The notes beneath the pieces were generated by a model. It worked only from the letters and a program-made list of their open reading frames with translations. It did not search any database and was not told the DNA's origin. This document shows positions 1-4,917 of a stretch of 5,045 nucleotides of DNA, piece by piece. This DNA comes from Candidatus Bathyarchaeota archaeon (GTDB lineage Archaea; Thermoproteota; Bathyarchaeia; Bathyarchaeales; Bathycorpusculaceae). Position numbers and translations under genes: made by a program. The DNA lies in NCBI GenBank assembly GCA_030672945.1, contig DAOVFL010000073.1, positions 1 through 5,045 on the forward strand. The letters run 5' to 3'. Every line of letters begins with the position of its first letter. Within the stretch, counting starts at the first letter, position 1.

Positions 1-286
1 AGCATGTATAATATTGCGTTAATCCTTTCGGGAAAGAGAAATAAGCCTTATGCTATCAGATTACCAGTTAGACGGATGCAATTCCAGAGCATGAGGCTTG
101 AAGCATAGGGTAATATTTGCAGTTATTCATGAGTTTTTGAATACAGATGAATTTGAAGATTTTCTATGTTGAATGGCAGGAGTAGAATCACGATAAAGTA
201 GAGAAGTCGAATTTCATACACCAAACGCCTTCGATGACAAACCAGAGTTGGTAGATAAGAAAAATGGAAACAAACGACTTGGTTAA
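1..286 (+). pseudogene. Decayed coding remnant, unidentified
   Basis: I do not recognise this gene. Frame 1 is open from the window edge to a TAG at 106-108 and reads protein-like (residues such as NKPYAIRLPVRRMQF). A shift into frame 2 then gives VIFAVIHEFLNTDEF, a TGA at 170-172, MAGVESR, a TAA at 194-196, then EVEFHTPNAFDDKPEL and a final TAA at 284-286. The TGA follows a Cys codon and could be a mutated Trp codon (TGG). The charged, acidic composition continues across the stops, which suggests one gene broken by a frameshift and two nonsense changes. The antisense frame at 188-304 is open but hydrophobic, as expected of a shadow. The evidence is composition only, with no known motif. Confidence 0.3.
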
Positions 287-300
287 AACTTCAAAAATCA

Positions 301-462
301 TCATTCAACATCAAATGCTTGATTGTCTACTAACGCAGCTGCTGAAACTCTTCTGTTTTCATCGAGATTAACAAAGTGAGGTTTAGCTTTTGTTTCCTTT
401 CGTATCCAATGATGGACAAATGACTCAGCTACTGTGTGCATGCTTGTTATGGTTGTTCCCAT
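301..462 (-). CDS. Small ORF overlapping the dockerin gene's 3' end
   Basis: This frame encodes 53 residues from ATG at 460-462, or 46 from ATG at 439-441, and stops at TGA 301-303. The longer form overlaps the last 16 bases of the cohesin/dockerin gene in another frame, so translational coupling is possible. The peptide is soluble and protein-like, with HTVAESFVHHWIRKETK near the start and a VSAAALVD segment near the end. It has no Cys, membrane segment or motif I know. No clear Shine-Dalgarno lies before either ATG. It may be a genuine small downstream gene, a truncated N-terminus, or chance. I favour a small gene or gene fragment weakly. Confidence 0.33.
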   Translation of the reverse strand: MGTTITSMHTVAESFVHHWIRKETKAKPHFVNLDENRRVSAAALVDNQAFDVE

Positions 463-2252
463 TGTTTGCCGTAGTTGCGGGCTAGTACGAGTAGGTCTTT
501 CCAGTCTATTTTTTCGTCGCTGTTGAAGTCTGCTTCAGCAACGTAGCAGGGTTCACCTTCATGACACCCGTAAGCCATAGCAAAAATCAACAGATCCTTC
601 CAATCCACCTTGCCATCTTCATTAATGTCACCTTCCAATCCTGAAATGATAACAAGTGCATCCCATACCGTTGCGTTGGTATAAGCGATGTACCAGTTGT
701 CATCTAAGTCACTTTCACCAGCGAGGGGAGGGATGATCGCCATGAACGTATAGTTGCCATCGGAAACACCTGTAGTGTCCCACATGAAAGTTAGCTCTCG
801 AGTAGTGTTTGCTCCTGCCCTTTCGCTTCCCCATAAATCGTAGACTTCTTGCTCTCCCAATTGGATTGGATTAACGAAATCATCCTTCTTCGGATTATCC
901 GGCAAACTGGTACCGTTATAGTCGAGGATAACACTGAAGTTCACGGTCATAGTTCCAAGGTTTACAACCGTAACCGTAATATTAACAACCGACCCACTGG
1001 GAACCTCCTTGAAGTGTGGGTAAGGTAGCTCTACACTATCGATCGCAACATTCTTCTCTATTTTTATTCGTTGTTCTTTGAAGTCAGATTTGGTTTCGTT
1101 ATCAGTGACGGTCAGTTTGACCATGTAAGTTCCGTATTCCATGTACCTATGCGTTACATTCACATATTTGGGAGGGGGACCAGTTTCGTTTGGGGAACCA
1201 TCACCAAAGTCCCAAGAGTACGTGGTGATTATTCCATTTGGATCATAACTCGTTGAGCCGGTGAAATTCACAAGTGTCTTATATATATCTATTTCCTTTG
1301 GGTCGTAGTCGAAAGAAGCCACAGGGATGCTGGTATAGAAGGAACCATCTTCGGCTATATGCAGGATAGGCTTTAAATCAGTGTCATAAGGCTTTGTGTT
1401 CTTGAGATCTAAATCGCATTTACCGGAACGTAAGACTTCGAATTCAATTATAGTCAGGGTTCCGCTGCCGTTCGCGCAGACTGGCCCTGTAAGCGAGCAA
1501 CCCATAATTATCTCACCAGGTGTTATTTTCACCTCGAAAACGGTAGAGCCAACGTCGCTTAGAAAGGGTCCCTCTTTAACGAAGATGCACTTCAAGATCT
1601 CGGAATCAAATGTCAATGTCGCTTCCCATAGATTTAGGCATGTGACGTTAGCTATCGAGATGTTTATGGTGAAGTGCGCGTTTGGGTCGTGAAAATTTGT
1701 CTCGGGGTCCACGTACATTATGGCGGGCGGGGTGTGGAAGGAACCGTCTTTCAGAGTGTGATTGATTAGAGCCCAGTAGGGGTCATAGATTATTGTGTCG
1801 AGGAGGTGCAAGGTGGAGTTCCCTGTTGCTTGAACCAGAAAAGTTACTTTTGCCAAGGTTCCGTTGCCGGTGGTCCCCGCTTCCTCGTCTAGGAGCAGGT
1901 CGCTGAGTGTTATGTTGCCATGTGTGACCTTCACACGGGGAAAGTCACAGATGCTACCGTTTTGGCTGAACCATTTATCCGGGTCCACAACAATCATGGT
2001 CTGATTGGTATACAAAATGCGGTCATCATAACTCAGGTCAAACTTCCAAATGCTAAGGTTCCAAACATTGGCTATGCTTATGTTAATGGTGAAATACTGG
2101 TCTATGTCATAAACTGACTCTTCAGGACTGACAGAAATTACGGCAAGCATCAATTGTTGATCTGACGCAAAATTCACCTCTACTAACACCAAAGCATCTA
2201 TCAACACGAAAATTAGTAGCATCATTGCAAGCGCACGCGCAATCTTTAACAT
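447..2252 (-). CDS. Secreted cohesin-cohesin-PKD-CARDB-dockerin protein
   Basis: This is a 601-residue extracellular modular protein, probably structural or adhesive. Residues 1-29 form a signal peptide: basic start, long hydrophobic core, small residues around 29-30. Residues 35-174 and 176-307 are two cohesin-like beta-sandwich domains that share the exact string FTINISIAN. Residues 310-400 are a PKD domain with WDFGDG at 347-352 and a YxVKLTVTD-type ending. Residues 401-540 are a CARDB-like Ig domain. Residues 541-596 are a type I dockerin with two EF-like calcium loops, DINEDGKVD and DFNSDEKID, each followed by WKDLL. The second loop has Glu where the usual Gly sits. There are 21 N-X-S/T sequons and no C-terminal anchor or catalytic motif. 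In known systems dockerins bind cohesins, so self-association or docking to another surface protein is plausible. The start is ATG 2250-2252, because the longer TTG start at 2265-2267 overlaps the ribosome binding site. Confidence 0.93.
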   Translation of the reverse strand: MLKIARALAMMLLIFVLIDALVLVEVNFASDQQLMLAVISVSPEESVYDIDQYFTINISIANVWNLSIWKFDLSYDDRILYTNQTMIVVDPDKWFSQNGSICDFPRVKVTHGNITLSDLLLDEEAGTTGNGTLAKVTFLVQATGNSTLHLLDTIIYDPYWALINHTLKDGSFHTPPAIMYVDPETNFHDPNAHFTINISIANVTCLNLWEATLTFDSEILKCIFVKEGPFLSDVGSTVFEVKITPGEIIMGCSLTGPVCANGSGTLTIIEFEVLRSGKCDLDLKNTKPYDTDLKPILHIAEDGSFYTSIPVASFDYDPKEIDIYKTLVNFTGSTSYDPNGIITTYSWDFGDGSPNETGPPPKYVNVTHRYMEYGTYMVKLTVTDNETKSDFKEQRIKIEKNVAIDSVELPYPHFKEVPSGSVVNITVTVVNLGTMTVNFSVILDYNGTSLPDNPKKDDFVNPIQLGEQEVYDLWGSERAGANTTRELTFMWDTTGVSDGNYTFMAIIPPLAGESDLDDNWYIAYTNATVWDALVIISGLEGDINEDGKVDWKDLLIFAMAYGCHEGEPCYVAEADFNSDEKIDWKDLLVLARNYGKQWEQP

Positions 2253-2255
2253 TTT

Positions 2256-2265
2256 CCTCTCTCCC
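2256..2265 (-). promoter_or_regulatory. Ribosome binding site fixing the dockerin-gene start
   Basis: The minus strand reads GGGAGAGAGG just before AAA-ATG. The GGAG core at 2261-2264 is 8 bases from the ATG at 2250-2252, good Shine-Dalgarno spacing. The in-frame TTG at 2265-2267 overlaps the first base of this purine block, so the five-codon-longer start is unlikely. Confidence 0.75.
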
Positions 2266-2404
2266 AATCACAAATAGTTTGATCAACAATTAACTGTTTC
2301 GGTGGAATCTTCTATCGTTTTGGTAACGGTTAGAATTGATGAAGGAATTAACTATGGAATAGTGTTCTATGGAAGATTGTTGCGTTAATGTTTTTAACGT
2401 CCCG

Positions 2405-2413
2405 CATATAAGA
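2405..2413 (-). promoter_or_regulatory. Candidate archaeal TATA box for the cohesin/dockerin gene
   Basis: The minus strand reads TCTTATATG, close to the archaeal TATA consensus. A start about 25 bases downstream would leave a leader of roughly 130 nt before the ATG at 2252. The bases upstream are not a clear purine-rich BRE, so AT-rich sites nearer the gene remain possible. Confidence 0.4.
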
Positions 2414-2419
2414 AATATT

Positions 2420-2480
2420 GGTGCGGCATACGATTCACAATAGCAACATCTCCCTTCCTCTCACTTTACACCACCGCACC
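2420..2480. repeat. GC-rich inverted repeat with 47-nt spacer
   Basis: GGTGCGG at 2420-2426 is perfectly complementary to CCGCACC at 2474-2480. In this AT-rich intergenic DNA the 7-bp GC-rich arms stand out. They could close a structured RNA or mark a protein site. No covariation evidence is available. Confidence 0.3.
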
Positions 2481-2533
2481 GCTAAACATACCATTCCAAT
2501 CTACAAATTTGAATTCGAAACTCAGTCCTATGA

Positions 2534-2560
2534 GGAAAAGAGAGATTAACATTAAAACGT
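2534..2560 (-). terminator. Possible T-rich terminator after the zinc-ribbon gene
   Basis: About 20 bases past the zinc-ribbon stop the minus strand becomes pyrimidine-rich, with GTTTTAATGTTAATC followed by TCTCTTTTCC. Archaeal terminators are commonly runs of T without a strong hairpin, and none is seen here. Confidence 0.3.
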
Positions 2561-2578
2561 GAAAGTCAAGAGATATCG

Positions 2579-2725
2579 CTATTTTCCCTTACTAATGTTT
2601 TCGAGAATGTGCATAAAACGACAACTATCACACAATCGGTCCTCTTTTGTTGCATTTCTCTTTCCACACTTAATACATTTGAAAGGTTCAATCAATTCTT
2701 GCTTTTGCAATCTATCTTCTAACAT
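2579..2725 (-). CDS. 48-residue zinc-ribbon microprotein
   Basis: This short protein has an acidic and basic helix-like N-terminus, then Cys17-x2-Cys20-Gly-Lys and Cys32-x2-Cys35, followed by a second short helix. Two CxxC knuckles 11 residues apart are the classic layout of a small zinc ribbon, so a bound zinc ion and a nucleic-acid or protein contact role are likely; the partner is unknown. The start ATG at 2723-2725 is preceded by GAGG (2730-2733) with 4-base spacing and by an in-frame TGA immediately upstream, so the gene cannot extend further 5'. It ends at TAG 2579-2581. It stands alone on the minus strand, about 360 bases downstream of the PEF-anchored protein gene. Four correctly spaced cysteines are unlikely by chance in 48 codons. 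Confidence 0.75.
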   Translation of the reverse strand: MLEDRLQKQELIEPFKCIKCGKRNATKEDRLCDSCRFMHILENISKGK

Positions 2726-2765
2726 GTTTCCTCACAAATAAAACAAGCTTCTGGTAAACACATAT

Positions 2766-2775
2766 GATTTATGAA
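2766..2775 (-). promoter_or_regulatory. Candidate TATA box for the zinc-ribbon gene
   Basis: The minus strand reads TTCATAAATC about 45 bases before the ATG at 2725. A start about 25 bases downstream would give a leader of roughly 20 nt, just long enough to include the GAGG ribosome binding site. Confidence 0.4.
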
Positions 2776-3083
2776 TTTGAAATAACGACTCGGAATTTAC
2801 AATAGCATCATTTCGGAATAACACTTGCGGAGAAAGCTTCTATTATTATCAAGACCAGAAGAAAAAAAGGTTTAGTTTTCTCGACAAATATATTCAGCTC
2901 TCTCTTGGCACAATATTTCTGACTTTATGATTTCCAACCCTTCCTTCACCGGTTGCTCCAAGACTTTCTGATGTAGTTACCCTTTGTTTTTACAATCTCA
3001 GTGCGGGCGAAAGAGGATTGTAACATATTCGCGCACATCATAGGCTTCTGGAAAAAGGAGAATATGGAGAGACTGCTTTAGCG
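2776..3083. other. Intergenic region without a convincing gene
   Basis: Only short open stretches occur. One minus-strand frame at 2872-2976 reads protein-like (VKEGLEIIKSEIL, then CQERAEYICREN). It has no ATG; a GTG with GGAG six bases before it would give a peptide of about 24 residues. A second minus frame just after the PEF-protein stop reads PEAYDVREYVTILF up to a TGA. These could be traces of an older gene but carry no motif. Pyrimidine-rich minus-strand sequence near 3050-3066 might end transcription of the PEF-protein gene. Confidence 0.4.
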
Positions 3084-3422
3084 CTATAGTAGGGTTTTGC
3101 TCGGCAACGACGGTTTTCTGCGCTTCTTTGAAGCTGTTTTTGCTAGGATGACCGCGACTAATGTTAGGCTTATCAAGAGTGGCGTGAGTATGGCTGTGGG
3201 AAATTCAGGTATCCACTCAGTTCCAATCCACCGAAGTATCGTTCCATCCCAGCTTACTGCCCACCCGTCATCTGCGTTAACCATAAACACTGAGTTGAGC
3301 CAAGACCCTGTTGGGCTTGTCCAGCGCAACACAGCGCCTTCCGCATTTGCAATTGGCACACCCAAGCACAGCGCCACTATCACAACGAGTAAGCTTGCTT
3401 TTAAGCCAAAATTCCTCAACAT
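3084..3422 (-). CDS. Mini surface protein: signal peptide, one BNR/Ycf48-like repeat, PEF-type anchor
   Basis: This 112-residue protein is a very compact surface protein. Residues 1-27 are a signal peptide ending in Ala-Asn-Ala. Residues 41-70 form one repeat of the type SVFMVNADDGWAVSWDGTILRW, resembling the beta-propeller repeats of Ycf48/BNR-like proteins. A partial echo, AVLRW, sits at 30-34. Residues 71-75 are IPEFP, residues 77-94 are a membrane helix, and KKRRK follows at 99-103. This tripartite tail resembles archaeal PEF/PEFG-type sorting signals, thought to be processed by archaeosortases. One repeat cannot make a propeller, and relatives with this repeat normally carry many, so internal loss of repeats is likely. 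The two ends are intact, so it could still be made. The start ATG at 3420-3422 has only a weak purine-rich stretch upstream, GATGGGAC. The stop is TAG 3084-3086. Confidence 0.8.
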   Translation of the reverse strand: MLRNFGLKASLLVVIVALCLGVPIANAEGAVLRWTSPTGSWLNSVFMVNADDGWAVSWDGTILRWIGTEWIPEFPTAILTPLLISLTLVAVILAKTASKKRRKPSLPSKTLL

Positions 3423-3510
3423 GTCCCATCGCTTCTTCTATCTGAGGATTCAGTTATTATGGCTTATGGAAGAAACTTTGGTCGAATCGAATCTAGACTG
3501 AAAAAACAAA

Positions 3511-3545
3511 AATGTCACACCAATGTTACAAGCAAAAGTAACATT
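3511..3545. promoter_or_regulatory. Operator-like cluster of three AATGTTAC half-sites
   Basis: AATGTTAC (3522-3529) and GTAACATT (3538-3545) form a perfect 8-bp inverted repeat with an 8-bp spacer. A one-mismatch copy, AATGTCAC (3511-3518), repeats directly 11 bp from the first arm, about one helical turn. The cluster lies just downstream of the AT-rich minus-strand promoter element, over the expected transcription start for the PEF-protein gene. That layout suits a dimeric repressor site. The regulator is unknown. Confidence 0.5.
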
Positions 3546-3548
3546 CCC

Positions 3549-3567
3549 ATTATTTTATTCTAAAACT
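3549..3567 (-). promoter_or_regulatory. Candidate promoter for the PEF-anchored protein
   Basis: The minus strand holds AGTTTTAGAATAAAATAA, an AT-rich TATA-like element. Transcription starting about 25 bases downstream would begin within the half-site cluster and give a leader of about 105 nt. The exact TATA register is unclear. Confidence 0.35.
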
Positions 3568-3570
3568 CTT

Positions 3571-3579
3571 TCGCGCGCG
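3571..3579. repeat. TCGCGCGCG tract, copy 1
   Basis: Alternating CpG tract, identical over 9 bases to 4166-4174. CpG runs are rare in the surrounding AT-rich DNA. The pair brackets the membrane-protein gene. Confidence 0.35.
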
Positions 3580-3727
3580 TAAAAAAGTCAGGCAAGCATA
3601 AATTAAAGGTGGGAAAAGGAATTCGAGTACTCAAAATGTTGTGTCAAAGCTCATAGAAGACTAGTTTAGATAACAGAAAGAAAAAATGTTAGACTCTAGC
3701 TTGAAAACTCCTTTAAACACGCAAAAA

Positions 3728-3737
3728 CTTATTTAAT
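3728..3737 (+). promoter_or_regulatory. BRE/TATA promoter of the small membrane protein
   Basis: CTTATTTAAT is preceded by the purine-rich GCAAAAA (3721-3727), a good archaeal BRE/TATA pair. Its centre is about 35 bases before the ATG at 3767, so the mRNA would be leaderless or carry only about 10 nt. This agrees with the absence of a Shine-Dalgarno sequence there. Confidence 0.6.
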
Positions 3738-3766
3738 TCTACAATATTAGAGTTTTCTGGCTCTTG

Positions 3767-4147
3767 ATGAATGAAAATAAATCAAAAGAATTTAGCATGG
3801 ATAAGTTACCTTGGTTCTACAAGTTAATTCTAAAGATTCCCGGAACCGATTTTCTTGAAAGCGCTGGTGGGATTTTTTGGGGCATCATTGTGCCAATTTT
3901 TATGTCCTTGGATGTATACTTAACGCTATTTTTGCTGGTGTTCTTCCCTTTTCCAATAAATGTCGTTTTGATAGCAACCATTCCAATTACGATTTTACTG
4001 ATATTCATTAAGATCATCCTTGAAAGATTCATCAACTGGTGGAACTCGGTGTTTGGAAAATCTCGTTTTGAATGGAATGTTGAAAAAGCAGTGCAAGAAT
4101 ACGTTAGCTTGCTGAAGAAGAAGAAAGAGGAGAAAAACGAACAATAA
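3767..4147 (+). CDS. Small integral membrane protein, function unknown
   Basis: I do not recognise the family. The 126-residue protein has a polar N-terminus of about 34 residues, then a long hydrophobic stretch. Residues about 35-63 and 65-86 form two membrane helices, or three if the Asp at 49 marks a turn. A Trp/Phe-rich interface (NWWNSVF) follows, then a charged helical tail ending in a Lys/Glu-rich run, probably cytoplasmic. No catalytic motif is visible. The ATG at 3767 is preferred over the adjacent TTG at 3764 because of the promoter spacing. A Met at codon 11 (3797) is an alternative with no better signal. The gene is immediately followed, in the same frame after its TAA, by a KaiC-like ATPase remnant. 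Confidence 0.72.
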   Translation: MNENKSKEFSMDKLPWFYKLILKIPGTDFLESAGGIFWGIIVPIFMSLDVYLTLFLLVFFPFPINVVLIATIPITILLIFIKIILERFINWWNSVFGKSRFEWNVEKAVQEYVSLLKKKKEEKNEQ

Positions 4148-4447
4148 CCTGAAAATTCTCAACAATCGCGCGCGCTGCAACACCACGCTATTCAAACCAG
4201 AAGATGGCTAACGGGGCTCATTCCGGAGCTGAAATCAAAAGGGTTCACTACTCTAGCAGTGATGAATCCCCAGATGCATCCTTCAGAAGGAGTTCGTGCA
4301 ATCGCAGGCGTATTTGAAGGAGAAATCAACATTTACGAGAGAGAACCCGAGAAAGGTTTGGAAAGATTCCTGAAAGTCAAGAAAATGTACAATCAAGAAT
4401 GTTCAAAGAGTGAACTGCTTCTGCAAGCAGAAAAACTACAGGAATGA
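4148..4447 (+). pseudogene. C-terminal remnant of a KaiC/GvpD-like RecA-fold ATPase
   Basis: The frame is open from just after the membrane-protein TAA to a TGA at 4445-4447. Recognisable homology starts near 4175 with LQHHAIQTRRWL. It continues as IPELKSKGFTTLAVMN, PQMHPSE, GEINIYERE, EKGLERFLKVKKMYNQ and a charged end. From memory this matches the C-terminal part of archaeal KaiC-like (RecA-superfamily) ATPases of the GvpD/RAD55 type: the beta-strand after the helix, then the conserved GEI-YE strand and basic tail. The Walker A and B parts are absent. The first internal start (GTG 4259 or ATG 4262) would give only a 62-residue tail. It keeps family-like sequence, so truncation looks recent. 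The cut is at the CGCGCGCG tract. Confidence 0.6.
4166..4174. repeat. TCGCGCGCG tract, copy 2
   Basis: Identical to 3571-3579. It sits exactly where the homology of the KaiC-like remnant begins, so it may mark a recombination junction. The motif is nearly self-complementary, so orientation is uninformative. Confidence 0.35.
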
Positions 4448-4555
4448 AACGCATGCTTGGGAAATTCAGAAGAATGGGGATTTGCGGGAGACATCTCCAC
4501 TCTGGCAAGGATCGTTTAAACAGTTTATATTTTCTAACATTTAGTTTTCTGAAGA
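4448..4555 (+). other. Spacer between two gene remnants
   Basis: No gene is supported. It holds a small dyad GGAGA-CA-TCTCC (4487-4498), the palindrome GTTTAAAC (4514-4521), and a T-rich tract from about 4522 to 4550. The T-rich tract could end transcription from upstream. A 40-codon frame from ATG 4454 has no protein-like features. Confidence 0.45.
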
Positions 4556-4564
4556 TTTATAAGG
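4556..4564 (+). promoter_or_regulatory. Well-formed BRE/TATA before the exchanger remnant
   Basis: GAAGA (4551-4555) followed directly by TTTATAAGG is a near-ideal archaeal BRE and TATA box. Transcription about 25 bases downstream would start near 4585 and give a 15-20 nt leader containing TAGGAAG before the ATG at 4602. The promoter appears intact although the gene is broken. Confidence 0.6.
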
Positions 4565-4601
4565 CATTTGACTGACCGTATTGTAGGAAGAAGTTTTTCA
4601 C

Positions 4602-4790
4602 ATGCCTGTCTTTGAGTTAATGATAGCCATATTAGCTTTCATGTTTGGAGTTGTCGTCTTAACTTACTTCAGCGACAAGGCTGTTGAACATTAGTTGAAG
4701 ATTGCTTATGCTTGGCGGATTTCCCCTATCTTGATAGGATTGTTGCTTGTTTCGGTTGGCACAGACTTGCTAGAAATTACGCACCAGTAG
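4602..4790 (+). pseudogene. Amber-broken N-terminus of a Na+/Ca2+ exchanger-like protein
   Basis: The frame from ATG 4602 reads a first membrane helix (ELMIAILAFMFGVVVL), then YFSDKAVEH, a TAG at 4692-4694, and continues in frame as LKIAYAWRISPILIGLLLVS and VGTDLLEI to a second TAG at 4788-4790. In the CaCA (sodium/calcium exchanger) family, helix 1 is followed by a short loop, then an IGL-VAFGTSLPE-type alpha-repeat; the match to this order is clear. Two changes point to decay: the internal amber, and Leu where the signature's conserved Pro precedes the key Glu. The rest of a protein normally above 300 residues is missing. Pyrrolysine read-through is unlikely: two probably intact genes here end in TAG. 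Family assignment is from remembered motifs. Confidence 0.6.
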
Positions 4791-4917
4791 CTTTTATTAT
4801 GGCCGCCGCCTTTTTTCGTTTTCTATGAAACCAAGTGTTTTCATGGGAAAAGGCGATTAACTGAGTTAGCGGGAAAGTGATAGAAGAGTTCACTGATCTC
4901 CAAGATGCGCATATATT
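4791..4917 (+). other. Non-coding stretch after the exchanger remnant
   Basis: All frames are broken. The frame continuing from the exchanger is open to a TGA near 4878 but reads WPPPFFVFYETKCFHGK, unlike the alpha-repeat that should follow. It may be rearranged exchanger DNA. A TATA-like CATATATTC lies at 4909-4917. Confidence 0.4.

Larger units (their letters stand above)
2266..2578. other. Intergenic region upstream of the cohesin/dockerin gene
   Basis: No convincing gene is present. On the minus strand it holds the probable long leader and promoter of the cohesin/dockerin gene, a GC-rich inverted repeat (2420-2480), and a T-rich 3' region after the zinc-ribbon gene. A near-palindrome AACAATTAACTGTT lies at about 2284-2297. 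The octamer CTATGGAA occurs twice, at about 2352 and 2369. Neither matches a regulator I know. Confidence 0.5.
3423..3766. other. Divergent intergenic region between PEF-protein and membrane-protein genes
   Basis: The two flanking genes are transcribed away from each other. The region contains a minus-strand promoter with an operator-like repeat cluster, a CpG-rich TCGCGCGCG tract, and a plus-strand TATA box near the right edge. I see no coding frame in it. Confidence 0.6.

Noticed and set aside
188..304. 38-codon hydrophobic minus-strand ORF whose ATG overlaps the stop of the 53-codon ORF
   Set aside because: The overlap looks operon-like, but the hydrophobicity is what the antisense of the charged plus-strand remnant would give.
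1071..1256. 61-codon plus-strand ORF
   Set aside because: Antisense to the PKD region of the cohesin/dockerin gene; no start signal or protein motif.
1396..1692. 98-codon plus-strand ORF
   Set aside because: Antisense shadow of the second cohesin-like domain, which is strongly supported on the minus strand.
1920..2117. 65-codon plus-strand ORF
   Set aside because: Antisense to the first cohesin-like domain; no motif.
2559..2741. 60-codon plus-strand ORF
   Set aside because: Antisense to the zinc-ribbon gene; the minus frame has four ordered cysteines and a ribosome binding site.
3097..3501. 134-codon plus-strand ORF, longer than the gene opposite
   Set aside because: Antisense to the signal peptide, repeat and PEF-type anchor of the 112-residue protein, whose features are clear; the longer frame has no domain or promoter.
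3571..4174. Insertion of the membrane gene inside the ATPase gene
   Set aside because: Sequence left of the first CpG tract is not an ATPase 5' part; a stop occurs a few codons upstream in the needed frame.
3817..4195. Two minus-strand ORFs opposite the membrane protein
   Set aside because: Both are shadows of the plus-strand gene, which has a promoter and membrane helices.
4454..4576. 40-codon plus-strand ORF between the remnants
   Set aside because: It runs through the T-rich tract and the TATA box and has no protein-like features.
4692..4694. TAG as a pyrrolysine codon
   Set aside because: Other probable genes here end in TAG, the exchanger signature is also mutated, and the rest of the gene is missing.
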